DNA of 64,000 nt from JBDTSW01 sp963799815 (GTDB lineage Bacteria; Actinomycetota; Thermoleophilia; Solirubrobacterales; 70-9). The notes under the pieces were generated by a model. That model saw only the letters and a program-made list of their open reading frames with translations. It was not told where the DNA came from and searched no databases. Of the stretch, positions 1 to 11,735 are shown piece after piece. The translations under genes were made by a program, and so were the position numbers. Position 1 is the first letter of the stretch. Every line of letters starts with the position of its first letter. Location: assembly GCA_963799815.1 (NCBI GenBank), contig CAWCYG010000004.1:434001-498000 (forward strand). The letters run 5' to 3'.

Positions 1-2324
1 TCCTGCCGCTCCTGCTGGTCGCCCTCGGCCTGGGATGGGGGCTCCTGGCCGAGCGGATCGCCGGGACGCGACTCCCGGGAGCGCTGCTGCCGGGCGTGGG
101 CATGGCGGCGATGATCGTCGCGGCGCAGTTCCCCGCGCTCCTCGACACCACCGCCGAGCTCATCGTCCCGCTCGTGGTCGCCGGGGCGCTGGTCGGGGTC
201 GTCGTGGGCGCTGGAGGGCGCGAGATCCGCCCCGACCGCTGGGCGATTGTCGCCGGGGTCGCTGTTTTCGGGGCGTACGCCGCTCCCATCGTGCTCTCGG
301 GCGAGGCGACGTTCGCGGGCTACATCAAGCTCGACGACACCGCGACCTGGCTCGCCCTCACCGACCACGTGATGGAGCACGGCCGTGACCTCGACGGGCT
401 CGCGCCGTCCACGTACGAGGCCACGCTCGCGTTCAACCTGGGCGACGGCTACCCGGTGGGCGCCTTCCTCCCGCTCGGCATCGGCTCGACCCTCACGGGC
501 ACCGACCCGGCCTGGTTGATCCAGCCGTACATGGCGACCTGGGCGGCGGTGCTGGCGATGACGCTCTGGGAGATCGGCAGGCATGTGGTCGCGTCGGCGC
601 CGATCCGAGCTGCAGCGGCATTCGTCGCAGCTCAGCCCGCGCTGCTCGTCGGCTACTACCTGTGGGGCGGGATCAAGGAGGTGGCGGCGATCTCCCTGAT
701 CGCCACGGCCGCGGCGCTCGTGCCTGGCGCTGTCGCGGCAGCTCGGGCTCGGGCCGCCGTGCCGCTGGCGATCGCGAGCGCGGCGCTGGTCGGGGTCCTC
801 AGCGGCGGCGGGGTGCTCTGGCTGGCGGTGCCCCTGGGGATCGGAGTCGTAATGAGCTTCCGGCGGTGGGGTACCCCGGCGCTCAAACGTGCGGTGGCGG
901 TCGCCGTGCTGGTCGCTGCCCTCAGCCTGCCGGTGCTGCTTTCGGGCGGGGCGCTGCCGCCAACGTCCTCGCCGCTCACCGACGCCGACGCGCTCGGCAA
1001 CCTCGCCGGGCCACTCGACCCCCTCCAGGCGGCGGGCATCTGGCCCGCTGGAGACTTTCGTTTCGAGCCCGAAGCACGACTTGCAACCGACCTCCTGATC
1101 GTGATCTGCCTCCTGGGCGCGGCAGTGGGAGTCACGGCGGCGTGGCGCCGGCGCGCCGAGAGTGCCCTGACCCTCACGTTCGGTCTCCTGGCGACCGGGG
1201 CGCTGCTCGTTGCCATCGGCTCCCCGTGGGTTGAGGGCAAGGCCCTGGCGGCGGCTTCGGTCGCGATTCCCTTCGCCGCCATGCTTGGGGCGGGCGCGCT
1301 GGTCGCCGCGGGCAGACTCGCCCTCGGCGTCGCACTCGGAGTAGCCGTGGCCGGTGGTGTCCTGTGGTCGAACGCACTGGCCTTCGAGGACGTCAACCTC
1401 GCGCCGCGGGAGCAGCTCGTCGAGCTGGAGGACCTGAGCGAAACGATCGCCGGCGATGGGCCGACTCTGCTGACCGAGTACCAGCTCTACGGCGCGCGAC
1501 ACTTTCTCCGCGACGCCGAGCCTGAGGCGGTGTCCGACCTGCGGCGGCGGGAGATCCTGCGCCGGGACGGCGAGCCGGTTCCGAAGGGGCTCGCGGCGGA
1601 CACCGACGAGCTCCGGCTCCGCGACGTCTTCGTCTACGAGACGCTCGTGATCCGCCGCTCGCCGCTCGCAAGTCGGCCCCCGGCGGCCTACGAGCGATCC
1701 TGGGCAGGCGAGTTCTACGACGTCTGGCAGCGCCTGGGCGAATCGGCGCCGTCGACCCACCTGCCGTTGGGCGGCGCCAGCAGTCCGGTCGCCCGGCCCT
1801 CATGCGAGCGGCTGCGCACGCTCGCTCAGGACGCCGAACCAGGCCAGACCGTCCTGGCGGCGAGGGGATCCCGGCCGGTCGAGGTGCCCCTCTCGCCCGC
1901 CGGCTATCCGGACGGCTGGCGAGACGTGGATCCCTCTCGTCCACGACCTGATGGCGCGGGGGATCTGCGCGGGATCGTTGTCGTCGAGGACCCGGGCAGC
2001 TACGAACTCTGGCTCGGTGGGGGCGTTCGCCCCCATGTCGAGGCGGCTGTCGACCGGATCCCGCTCGGCGAGGCGCGCCACCAACTGCAGAACGACGGCG
2101 GGTTCGTGAGCCTGGGCGGACTCGTTCTCGGGCGGGGGCCGCACGAGGTGACAGTCTCCTTCTCCGGCCCGGACCTCCATCCCGGCAGCGACGGCATCGC
2201 GGTGCCGGTGGGCCCCCTCCTGCTGAAGCCGGTGGGAACCGGCACCACCGTCGCGCGGGTCGATCCGGCTGATGCCGAAACCCTGTGTGGACGCGAGTGG
2301 GACTGGATCGAGCTGGAGCGGTAG
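1..2324 (+). CDS. Polytopic membrane protein with C-terminal extracytoplasmic domain (5' truncated)
   Basis: The reading frame is open from base 3, before the first usable start (GTG at 96), and those first 30 codons encode another hydrophobic stretch. The gene therefore probably begins outside the window. The first ~430 residues alternate hydrophobic segments with short loops, suggesting ten or more membrane helices. The last ~300 residues are soluble and look beta-rich. The overall shape (many helices, then a soluble tail) resembles large actinobacterial envelope or glycosyltransferase-like membrane proteins. No catalytic motif could be identified and no function is claimed. The next gene, an MFS exporter, starts 40 bases downstream on the same strand. 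Confidence 0.75.
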   Translation, partial: LPLLLVALGLGWGLLAERIAGTRLPGALLPGVGMAAMIVAAQFPALLDTTAELIVPLVVAGALVGVVVGAGGREIRPDRWAIVAGVAVFGAYAAPIVLSGEATFAGYIKLDDTATWLALTDHVMEHGRDLDGLAPSTYEATLAFNLGDGYPVGAFLPLGIGSTLTGTDPAWLIQPYMATWAAVLAMTLWEIGRHVVASAPIRAAAAFVAAQPALLVGYYLWGGIKEVAAISLIATAAALVPGAVAAARARAAVPLAIASAALVGVLSGGGVLWLAVPLGIGVVMSFRRWGTPALKRAVAVAVLVAALSLPVLLSGGALPPTSSPLTDADALGNLAGPLDPLQAAGIWPAGDFRFEPEARLATDLLIVICLLGAAVGVTAAWRRRAESALTLTFGLLATGALLVAIGSPWVEGKALAAASVAIPFAAMLGAGALVAAGRLALGVALGVAVAGGVLWSNALAFEDVNLAPREQLVELEDLSETIAGDGPTLLTEYQLYGARHFLRDAEPEAVSDLRRREILRRDGEPVPKGLAADTDELRLRDVFVYETLVIRRSPLASRPPAAYERSWAGEFYDVWQRLGESAPSTHLPLGGASSPVARPSCERLRTLAQDAEPGQTVLAARGSRPVEVPLSPAGYPDGWRDVDPSRPRPDGAGDLRGIVVVEDPGSYELWLGGGVRPHVEAAVDRIPLGEARHQLQNDGGFVSLGGLVLGRGPHEVTVSFSGPDLHPGSDGIAVPVGPLLLKPVGTGTTVARVDPADAETLCGREWDWIELER

Positions 2325-2363
2325 CGCCGCTGCTCGGCTTCCCACACGTCAACCTATCTGGGC

Positions 2364-3722
2364 TTGAGCGGACGAAAGGCAGCGCTTCTGGTCGCCGTCG
2401 GCCTCGTCCTGGCCGACTCCTCGGTCGTCGTGCTTGCACTACCGGAGATCTACCGCGAGCTCGACGTCTCGGTCACTGCCGTGACCTGGGTCCTGGTCTC
2501 CTTCAACGTGGTCCTCGCCGCCGCCGCGGTCCCGGCGGCACACGCGGCTCGCGTCCTTGGGCCGGCCCGCGTCAGCTGCGCCGGACTCGGGCTGTTCGCG
2601 CTCGCCAGCCTGGCGTGCGGGCTCGCCGGTGGGATCGACCTGCTCCTCGCCGCCCGCTGCGCGCAGGCGATCGGCGGAGCCGCGGCCGTCTGCGCCGCGC
2701 TCGAGCTGCTGCCATCCGTCGCGGGTTCCGAGCAGGGCGCGGCCAAGGCCTGGGCGCGGGCCGGGGCGATCGGTGCCGCCCTCGGGCCTGGGATCGGAGG
2801 CCTTCTCACCGAGCTCATCTCGTGGGAATCGATCTTCCTGATCCAGGTCCCCGCCGCCATCGTGCTGGCGGTCTGGCTGCTGCCGGCCGCCAAGGGTGAG
2901 CGCATGGCGGGCGCGATCCGTTCCGAGTTGCGGCCGACCGGACGGCCCCACCTGGCCGCGAACGCGGCGCTCGCGCTCGTCGCGGCCGCGCTGGCGGCGG
3001 CGCTCTTCCTGGTCGTCCTGCTCATGATCGAGGGCTGGCGGCTGAGCCCGATCGCAGCGGCCGCCGCGGTCTCCGCGATGCCGCTGGCGGCGCTGGCGAG
3101 CGGTTCGCTGGGCGCGCTTGCCGACGGTCGCGCGCGTGCAGGTGCCGGGGTGATCCTGCTCGCCGGTGGCCTCGCGGGGCTGGCTCTCTTGCCCGAGGCC
3201 TCCGTCGTCGCCACGCTGGCCCCGCAGGTTCTGGTGGGGGTCGGTCTCGCGCTGACCGTCTCAGCCCTTACCGAGGCGGCCGTGGCCGGCCGCGCGCCCC
3301 AGGCGATCCACGGGGGCTGGACCATCGCGGCCCGCCATGCCGGCGTCGTTGCCGGCCTGCTCGTGATGACGCCGATCTTCACTGCCGATCTCGAATCGGA
3401 GCGCGCAGACGCCCAGGCGGCCGGGACGGCGGCGCTCTTGGATGCCCGGCTGGATCCCTCGCTCAAGCTCGACCTCGCCGAGCGGCTCGCCACGCGGCTC
3501 GACGAGGAGGGCGACAAGGTGCCAGACGTCGCGCCCGCGTTCGACCCGCTGCCAACCGACCCTGCCGAGCGGGCCGGGGCGGTCGAGCTGCGGGCGGCGC
3601 TCGAGGAGGAGCTCGACCGTGCGGCGACGCACGCGTTCAGTGGCTCCTTCTTCGTAGCGGCGGCGTTCGCCCTCGCCGCACTGGTCCCGATCCTGCTCGC
3701 GCGGCGGAGCCCGGCCCTGTGA
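2364..3722 (+). CDS. MFS transporter, DHA2 (14-TM drug exporter) type
   Basis: A 452-residue protein with a TTG start. The N-terminal helix carries the DSSVVVLALPEI segment typical of the D-x-T/S-x-x-x-x-ALP motif of DHA2 (EmrB/QacA-type) exporters, followed by the usual W-x2-x-x-F-N region. Many helices follow, and there is a long polar segment (about residues 345-415) before the last helix, as in 14-TM DHA2 members. It probably exports small hydrophobic compounds by proton antiport, though the substrate cannot be told from the sequence. Its end overlaps the start of the following anchored protein by 4 bases (GTGA), suggesting translational coupling. Confidence 0.8.
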   Translation: MSGRKAALLVAVGLVLADSSVVVLALPEIYRELDVSVTAVTWVLVSFNVVLAAAAVPAAHAARVLGPARVSCAGLGLFALASLACGLAGGIDLLLAARCAQAIGGAAAVCAALELLPSVAGSEQGAAKAWARAGAIGAALGPGIGGLLTELISWESIFLIQVPAAIVLAVWLLPAAKGERMAGAIRSELRPTGRPHLAANAALALVAAALAAALFLVVLLMIEGWRLSPIAAAAAVSAMPLAALASGSLGALADGRARAGAGVILLAGGLAGLALLPEASVVATLAPQVLVGVGLALTVSALTEAAVAGRAPQAIHGGWTIAARHAGVVAGLLVMTPIFTADLESERADAQAAGTAALLDARLDPSLKLDLAERLATRLDEEGDKVPDVAPAFDPLPTDPAERAGAVELRAALEEELDRAATHAFSGSFFVAAAFALAALVPILLARRSPAL

Positions 3723-4241
3723 GGGGCGTTCGCTCCAGACCGCTTGTCGCCGCCGCCGTGGTCGCGTCCGCGGCCCTGGTCGGCCTCTACCTGCTGCTCG
3801 GGGGCGCGAGCTACGAGCCGACGCCCGTGCAGGATCCCTGCGCGCCACGCGAGTGGCGCGCGCCGGAGGGCGTCGAGCAATCCGCCGAGCAGTTCGCACT
3901 CTCCGCCCTCGACGGCGCGGCGTGCCAGCTACAGGTGAGCCGGGAGACGCTGGCGGTCGCCCTCGCGAGCCCGGAGTCCCGCGAGCGATTCGCGGCAGGG
4001 GTACGGGATCGACGACGCGACCCTGGAGGCGGCGGTGCGCGCGGGCCTCGTGCGCGCGGTCGACGATGCGGAGGCGGCTGGAGCGCTCAGCCCCCTCGTC
4101 GCGGCGCCCCTGCGTGAGGCAGCGGAACGGATTCCCGTCGATGAGGGAATCGCCCTGATCGAGGACGCGAGCGCAGTCTTCGAGGGTGGGCAGGACCTGC
4201 TCGACCGAGGCCTGGACGCGCTTGGCGGACTGATTCCGTAG
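3719..4241 (+). pseudogene. Membrane-anchored hypothetical protein, interrupted by a +1 frameshift
   Basis: The GTG start at 3719 opens a frame with an N-terminal membrane anchor (about residues 8-28) and a Cys-containing extracytoplasmic part. That frame stays sensible up to a GGGG run at 3998-4001 and then degenerates into Arg/Gly-rich sequence. The coherent continuation lies in the next frame, reading GYGIDDATLEAAVRAGL and on to the TAG at 4241. Removing one G from the run joins the two halves without a break. The intact protein would be about 173 residues. Either the gene is decaying or the assembly has a homopolymer error. The family is not recognised. It overlaps the MFS gene by 4 bases. 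Confidence 0.65.
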
Positions 4242-4276
4242 CTGGGCGACCCACCGCGCGGCTACGCTGATCGGAC

Positions 4277-6274
4277 GTGCCCGACTTCAAGCTGAACCCT
4301 GCCTACACGCCCACGGCCGACCAGCCGAAGGCCATCGAATCGCTGGTCGACGGCCTTGCCGGCGAGGAGCGCAATCAAACGCTGCTTGGAGCCACGGGCA
4401 CCGGCAAGACCTTCACCATGGCCGGGGTGATCGAGCGGGTGCAGCGGCCTGCGCTGGTGATCGCACACAACAAGACGCTCGCGGCACAGCTCTGCAACGA
4501 GTTCCGCGAGTTCTTCCCCGAGAACAAGGTCGAGTACTTCGTCTCCTACTACGACTACTACCAGCCCGAGGCTTACGTCCCCGCGCAGGACCTATACATC
4601 GAGAAGGACTCCTCGATCAACGACGAGATCGATCGCCTCCGTCATGCCGCCACGGCCGCGCTCTTGGCCCGTCGAGACGTCGTCATCGTCGCCTCCGTCT
4701 CCTGCATCTACGGGATCGGCTCGCCGGAGCTCTACAAGCGGATGATGCAGCTGTTCAAGGTCGGGGAGTGGATCGACCGCGAGGAGCTCTTCCGCAAGCT
4801 CGTCGGCATGCAGTACGGCCGCAACGACACCATCCTCAGCCGCGGCACCTTCCGGGCCAAGGGGGAGGTGATCGAGATCTGGAACGCCTACATGGAAACC
4901 GCGTTTCGAGTCAACCTCTTCGGTGAGGAGATCGAGTCGATTCACCACTTCGACCCGTTGACGGGCGAGATCCTCGACGACATCGACCATGTGGCGGTGT
5001 GGCCCGCGAGCCACTACGTCACCGAGGAGGAGCAACTCGAGCGCTCGATCGAGGAGATGAAGCGCGAGCTGTACGAGCGCCTCGCGTGGTTCGAGGAACG
5101 GGGCAAGCTGCTGGAGGCGCATCGGCTGCAGCAGCGCACCGAGTACGACATCGAGATGCTGAAGGAGCTCGGCTTCTGCAACGGGATCGAGAACTACTCG
5201 CGCATCCTCGACGGACGAGCACCGGGAAGCCCACCGCACACCCTGATCGACTACTTCCCCGAGGACTTCGTCGTCTTCGTCGACGAGTCGCATCAGACGA
5301 TCCCGCAGCTGGGCGGGATGTACGAGGGCGACCGCTCCCGCAAGCAGACGCTCGTGGACCACGGCTTCCGCCTTCCCTCGGCGATGGACAACCGCCCGCT
5401 GCGGTTCGAGGAGTTCCTCTCGCGCGTCGGGCAGGTGGTGATGTGCTCGGCCACTCCCGGCGAGTACGAGCGCGCGGAGTCCGCCCGCGTCGTCGAGCAG
5501 ATCGTGCGGCCGACCGGCATCGTCGACCCCGAGGTCGAGGTCCGTGAGACGCGCAACCAGATCGACGACCTCATGAACGAGATCCGCAGGCGCGCGGACG
5601 TCAAGGAGCGCACACTCGTCACGACCTTGACGAAGAAGATGGCCGAGGATCTGACCGGCTACCTGCTCGAGAACGGGTTCCGGGTGCGCTACCTGCACTC
5701 GGAGGTGGACACGCTCGAGCGGATCCAGATCATCCGCGACCTGCGCCTTGGCGAGTACGACGTTCTCGTGGGCGTCAACCTGCTCCGGGAGGGCCTTGAT
5801 CTTCCCGAGGTGTCCCTGGTCGGGATCCTCGATGCGGACAAGGAGGGCTTTCTGCGGGGCGAGACCAGCTTGATCCAGACGATCGGCCGCGCCGCCCGCA
5901 ACGTCGAGGGCAAGGTGCTCATGTACGCGGACAAGGAGACCGAGGCGATGCGGAACGCGATCTCCGAGACGGACCGCCGGCGCGAGATCCAGCTCGCCTA
6001 CAACCGTGAGCACGGGATCACGCCCGAGACGGTCCGCAAGGGCATCTCGGAGATCTCGGATTTCCTCGCGATGGAGTCGCGCACGACTCCCGCGCGGCGG
6101 CGCCGGGTGAAGGTCGAGGGCGAGATCGCGAGCCCAGAGCAGCTCCAGAAGATCATCGTCGAGCTCGAGGAGGAGATGCTGGCCGCCGCCGAGGACCTCC
6201 GCTTCGAGGAGGCGGCCCGGATCCGCGACGAGCTCAAGGAGCTCCGCCGCGACCTCGAGGCCCTGCGGGCCTGA
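4277..6274 (+). CDS. uvrB: UvrABC system protein B
   Basis: A 665-residue DNA-damage-verification helicase of nucleotide excision repair. The Walker A motif GATGTGKT is at residues 38-45. The damage-clamping beta-hairpin region YFVSYYDYYQPEAYVP is at about 90-105. Helicase motifs of the C-terminal RecA-like domain (VGVNLLREGLDLPEV and the QTIGRAARN motif) follow. A UVR domain that binds UvrC closes the protein (about 628-660). The length is normal for the family. The GTG start lies 8 bases after a TACGCT -10-like box at 4263-4268, so translation may be leaderless. uvrA lies 0.7 kb downstream on the same strand, separated by one small gene. uvrC is not in the window. Confidence 0.98.
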   Translation: MPDFKLNPAYTPTADQPKAIESLVDGLAGEERNQTLLGATGTGKTFTMAGVIERVQRPALVIAHNKTLAAQLCNEFREFFPENKVEYFVSYYDYYQPEAYVPAQDLYIEKDSSINDEIDRLRHAATAALLARRDVVIVASVSCIYGIGSPELYKRMMQLFKVGEWIDREELFRKLVGMQYGRNDTILSRGTFRAKGEVIEIWNAYMETAFRVNLFGEEIESIHHFDPLTGEILDDIDHVAVWPASHYVTEEEQLERSIEEMKRELYERLAWFEERGKLLEAHRLQQRTEYDIEMLKELGFCNGIENYSRILDGRAPGSPPHTLIDYFPEDFVVFVDESHQTIPQLGGMYEGDRSRKQTLVDHGFRLPSAMDNRPLRFEEFLSRVGQVVMCSATPGEYERAESARVVEQIVRPTGIVDPEVEVRETRNQIDDLMNEIRRRADVKERTLVTTLTKKMAEDLTGYLLENGFRVRYLHSEVDTLERIQIIRDLRLGEYDVLVGVNLLREGLDLPEVSLVGILDADKEGFLRGETSLIQTIGRAARNVEGKVLMYADKETEAMRNAISETDRRREIQLAYNREHGITPETVRKGISEISDFLAMESRTTPARRRRVKVEGEIASPEQLQKIIVELEEEMLAAAEDLRFEEAARIRDELKELRRDLEALRA

Positions 6275-6313
6275 TCCCGCGCCGCCTCACGCAGCTCGCG
6301 GTAATCTCGCTGC

Positions 6314-6892
6314 ATGGACCCTGACAAGATCGTCACCGATGTCACCGAGCGCGTGCGCGAGCTGATCATGGAGGCTCAGGAGCGCGCGGAGGAAATCGTC
6401 CGCGAGGCCGAGGCCGACGCCGCCCGCGTGCGTGAAGCCGCGGAGTCGCAGGCGCGTGAGCGGCTGGCGGAGGTGCGGACCGCTCTCCAGGACCTTCAGG
6501 GCAAGCTGGGCGACTCCTCGCCGCAGGCGGAGGTGACTCCCGGCCCCGTCACGGTCCCCGAGCCGAGCCCGCCCGCCGTGCCCGAGCCGACCCCCGACCC
6601 GGTGCCCGACCCCGTGCCCAGCCCTGCGCCCGTACCGGAACCCACGCCGGAGCCGGTGCCCGAGCCGACGCCCCCGCCGGACGAGGGCGATCCGCCGGCC
6701 GCCGCCGGCGCGGAGCCCGACACCGGCAACGGCGAGCGCTCAGCGGATAAGGCCGCCGCCCGGCTCGTCGCCATGAAGATGGCGCTCGACGGTGCCGCGC
6801 GCGAGGACATCGACACCCATCTCGCCGCCCATTACGACGTCGAGCACCGCGACAAGCTGCTCGATGACGTGCTCGCGCGCGCCAAGGCATAG
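6314..6892 (+). CDS. Coiled-coil/proline-rich protein between uvrB and uvrA
   Basis: A 192-residue protein with three clear parts. Residues 1-65 form a charged amphipathic helix rich in Glu, Arg and Ala, a coiled coil of the kind seen in DivIVA tails or F-ATPase b stalks. Residues ~72-125 are a Pro-Glu/Pro-Val low-complexity linker with repeated PEPTP, PDPVP and PEPVP units. Residues ~140-192 are a compact helical segment (VAMKMALDGAAREDIDTHL). No signal peptide or membrane helix is visible. The ATG follows TAATCT (6302-6307) by six bases, suggesting a leaderless transcript. The function is unknown; its position between two excision-repair genes is the only hint. Confidence 0.8.
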   Translation: MDPDKIVTDVTERVRELIMEAQERAEEIVREAEADAARVREAAESQARERLAEVRTALQDLQGKLGDSSPQAEVTPGPVTVPEPSPPAVPEPTPDPVPDPVPSPAPVPEPTPEPVPEPTPPPDEGDPPAAAGAEPDTGNGERSADKAAARLVAMKMALDGAAREDIDTHLAAHYDVEHRDKLLDDVLARAKA

Positions 6893-6982
6893 CCGCCGCC
6901 GAGCACACAACGCGCAGCTTGCGTGAAGCGTCGCCCGCTCCCCACGGGAACGTCAGTTCGTATCCCTAGACTGGTTGAGGCT

Positions 6983-9940
<2,958 letters not shown>

Positions 9941-9953
9941 CTAGGGTTCGCGT

Positions 9954-10082
9954 ATGTGCGTGACTGACTTGCAGGTGGCCCTCGCGATGGCTCGCGCCAG
10001 GCTTGATGCGCGGCGCCCGAAGACGCCTGCCGCTGCGCCGGCGCCCGGCGCAGCGCCAGCATCCGCCGTTCTGGCGCGTTGA
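9954..10082 (+). CDS. Candidate leaderless 42-residue leader ORF
   Basis: An ATG lies six bases after TAGGGT (9942-9947), the same arrangement seen at many real starts in this window. It opens a 42-codon frame whose TGA (10080-10082) overlaps the TTG start of the acyltransferase (TTGA). The peptide is Ala/Pro/Arg-rich with no membrane helix. A perfect 11-bp hairpin lies inside the frame. It could be a leader peptide that couples or attenuates translation of the downstream gene, or simply chance in G+C-rich DNA. It is supported by the start signal and the overlap, not by similarity. Confidence 0.35.
   Translation: MCVTDLQVALAMARARLDARRPKTPAAAPAPGAAPASAVLAR
10031..10055 (+). repeat. Perfect 11-bp inverted repeat (hairpin)
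   Basis: Bases 10031-10041 (CGCTGCGCCGG) are exactly complementary to 10045-10055, with a 3-base loop. No T-run follows within 15 bases, so it is not a canonical intrinsic terminator. It lies 70-90 bases after the uvrA stop and ends 24 bases before the TTG start of the acyltransferase, inside the candidate leader ORF. Confidence 0.7.
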
Positions 10083-10678
10083 GCGAGCTTCGGGCCTGGC
10101 GCACATGGGCCGTCAAGCGCCGCTGGTACGAGCGCAACCGACGCCTCCGCCGCCGCTTCAGGATCAACCGGCACGCCGCCAAGGGTGGGTTCTTCATTCG
10201 CTACCCGGTGGAGGGCGAGGTGCTCGAGACGCTCGACTCCGGGCGGCTTCGCATCGGCCGCGACACCCTGCTCGAGCCGGGCTGCTGGCTCACGCTCGGG
10301 CCCGAGGCTCGCATCTCGATCGGCGATGGCTGTTTCCTGAATCGCGGCACGATGCTGGCTTCGCACGAGCTGATCGAGGTTGGGGACCACGTGATGTTCG
10401 CCAACGGGTGCTTCGTGGGCGACGCGGACCATCGCCATGACGACCCCACGAAGCCGATCACGCACCAGGGCTTCACCGGTCGGGGGCCGGTTCGCATCGG
10501 CTCGAACGTCTGGTGCGGCGTCAACTGCGTGATCACGGGAGGCGTGTCCATCGGCGACCGGGCTGTGATCGGATCGAATTCGGTCGTCACGAAGGATGTC
10601 CCGGCGGGTGTGATCGCAGCCGGCGTCCCGGCCAAGGTGCTCCGGGAGATCGAGTTCCAGCCCCGCGAGGACAAGTAG
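10079..10678 (+). CDS. Left-handed beta-helix (hexapeptide) O-acyltransferase
   Basis: A 199-residue member of the maltose/galactoside/colanic-acid type O-acetyltransferases. After a very basic N-terminus (residues 1-40), imperfect hexapeptide repeats run from about 50 to 185 (for example the ISIGDGCFLN and VSIGDRAVIGSNSVV turns). The catalytic His region and a closing AGVPAKVLREI segment are typical of the family. Such enzymes are trimers that transfer acetyl groups from acetyl-CoA to sugars, often in surface polysaccharide synthesis. The acceptor is unknown. The TTG start overlaps the TGA of a candidate leader ORF, so its expression may depend on coupled translation. Confidence 0.88.
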   Translation: MSELRAWRTWAVKRRWYERNRRLRRRFRINRHAAKGGFFIRYPVEGEVLETLDSGRLRIGRDTLLEPGCWLTLGPEARISIGDGCFLNRGTMLASHELIEVGDHVMFANGCFVGDADHRHDDPTKPITHQGFTGRGPVRIGSNVWCGVNCVITGGVSIGDRAVIGSNSVVTKDVPAGVIAAGVPAKVLREIEFQPREDK

Positions 10679-10688
10679 GTTTTCGGCC

Positions 10689-11198
10689 ATGCGCCGAGCA
10701 CTTTCGGCCGCGGTCTTGTGCCTCTTCCTGGGCGGGCTGGTTGCCTGCGGGGAGAAGGACGAGTCGGGCGAGGCCAACCCGAGCGCCGGGTCGACCGCCA
10801 CGGGCACGACGACGACGGCCGCCGGTGGAGGGAACACCGGTGCGGGCGGCGACGGCGGCGACGGCGGCGGCAAGCAGAGCCCGGAGCAGATGGTGGAGGT
10901 AGCGGTGGTCGCGGTGGTCGGCGGAGGCGACCCGGTCGCGGCGTGCGCGGAGTTGGTCACGCCCGCGTACGTGGAGACGGCCTATGGCGATGAGCAAGGC
11001 TGTCGTGCCGCGGTCGCGGCGCAGGGGTCGTTCGACGTGAACGTCGAGGGGATCGAGATCGAGGGCTCGCGCGCATCAGCGGTGGCGAGACCCTCCTCCG
11101 GGCCCAACGAGGGCGAGAAGCTGACAGTGCGCTTGGTGGAGCAGGGCCCCGTCTGGAAGGTGGACTTTCTGCGCTCGAACGCCCCGGCGGGCCCTTAA
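10689..11198 (+). CDS. Small lipoprotein with NTF2-like/DUF4878-like C-terminal half
   Basis: A 169-residue lipoprotein. A short signal peptide ends in a lipobox (LVAC, Cys at residue 20), then comes a Gly/Thr/Ser-rich spacer to about residue 60. The globular domain includes two Cys residues that could form a disulfide and ends in VWKVDFLRS, a pattern common to NTF2-like or DUF4878-type lipoproteins that anchor outside the membrane. The ATG follows TAGGTT (10676-10681) by seven bases, overlapping the stop of the acyltransferase gene. The ligand or partner is unknown. Its 3' end overlaps the convergent yjbQ-like gene by 4 bases. Confidence 0.75.
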   Translation: MRRALSAAVLCLFLGGLVACGEKDESGEANPSAGSTATGTTTTAAGGGNTGAGGDGGDGGGKQSPEQMVEVAVVAVVGGGDPVAACAELVTPAYVETAYGDEQGCRAAVAAQGSFDVNVEGIEIEGSRASAVARPSSGPNEGEKLTVRLVEQGPVWKVDFLRSNAPAGP

Positions 11199-11614
11199 GA
11201 CTTCGCCACCTGCACGACCACGGTGCGCTCGCGCGGGCGGTCGTCGAAGTCGATCAGGACGAGCTGCTGCCAGGTCCCGAGCGCAAGGCTTCCGCGCGTC
11301 ACCGGCACGACCTCTGACGGGCCGATCACCGTGGCGCGCTGGTGCGCGTGGGAGTTGGAGTCATGGTTCAGCCGGTTGTGCTCGTAATCGCCCTGAGCGG
11401 GGACCAGCCTGTCGAGAAGCGCCCGCAGATCCTGCACGCCCCCGGGTTCGAACTCCATCGTCGTGATCGCTGCCGTCGAGCCCTGGACGAATGTCGCAGC
11501 TTGCCCGGTCGTTGCGTTCGCGTTCGCGACGGCGGCTTCGACCTCGCCGGTGATGTCGACCACGTCGCCGTCACCACGCGTGGAGAACGAGAGCTCTGTG
11601 GTGTAGAGGTTCAC
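11195..11614 (-). CDS. YjbQ/UPF0047 family protein (secondary thiamine-phosphate synthase family)
   Basis: A 139-residue protein matching the whole length of the YjbQ family. The conserved segments FVQGSTAAITTMEFEPG and DSNSHAHQR, and the C-terminal TWQQLVLIDFD, are present, including the His residues that line the conserved pocket. Some family members show weak thiamine-phosphate synthase activity; the true cellular role is unsettled. It starts with GTG preceded by a good GGAGG. A strong hairpin at 11654-11677 lies just upstream of it. Confidence 0.9.
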   Translation of the reverse strand: MNLYTTELSFSTRGDGDVVDITGEVEAAVANANATTGQAATFVQGSTAAITTMEFEPGGVQDLRALLDRLVPAQGDYEHNRLNHDSNSHAHQRATVIGPSEVVPVTRGSLALGTWQQLVLIDFDDRPRERTVVVQVAKS

Positions 11615-11653
11615 GACCTCCGGTCAGCCTGCCACATCAGCCTCGAAGTAGGA

Positions 11654-11677
11654 CGGGCCGGGCTTTCGCCCGGCCCG
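11654..11677 (-). terminator. Strong hairpin between DUF378 gene and yjbQ, possible terminator
   Basis: A perfect 10-bp stem (CGGGCCGGGC with its complement) surrounds a 4-base loop (TTTC on the plus strand, GAAA on the minus strand). It sits about 60 bases past the stop of the minus-strand DUF378 gene and 40 bases before the yjbQ start. A second, weaker stem (TTACGCG/CGCGTAA, 11698-11717) lies between it and the DUF378 stop. There is no clear U-run. Confidence 0.5.
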
Positions 11678-11735
11678 CCTGTCCCGCCTCTCTTCCTTTA
11701 CGCGCGCGAACGCGTAACGGATTGGAGGTGCCGGA

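Noticed and set aside
2450..3880. A long minus-strand frame opposite the MFS exporter
   Set aside because: Ser/Ala/Arg-rich shadow with no motif; the plus strand has family helices and start.
10031..10055. Canonical intrinsic terminator of uvrA
   Set aside because: The hairpin is perfect but no U-run follows, so it was kept only as an inverted repeat.
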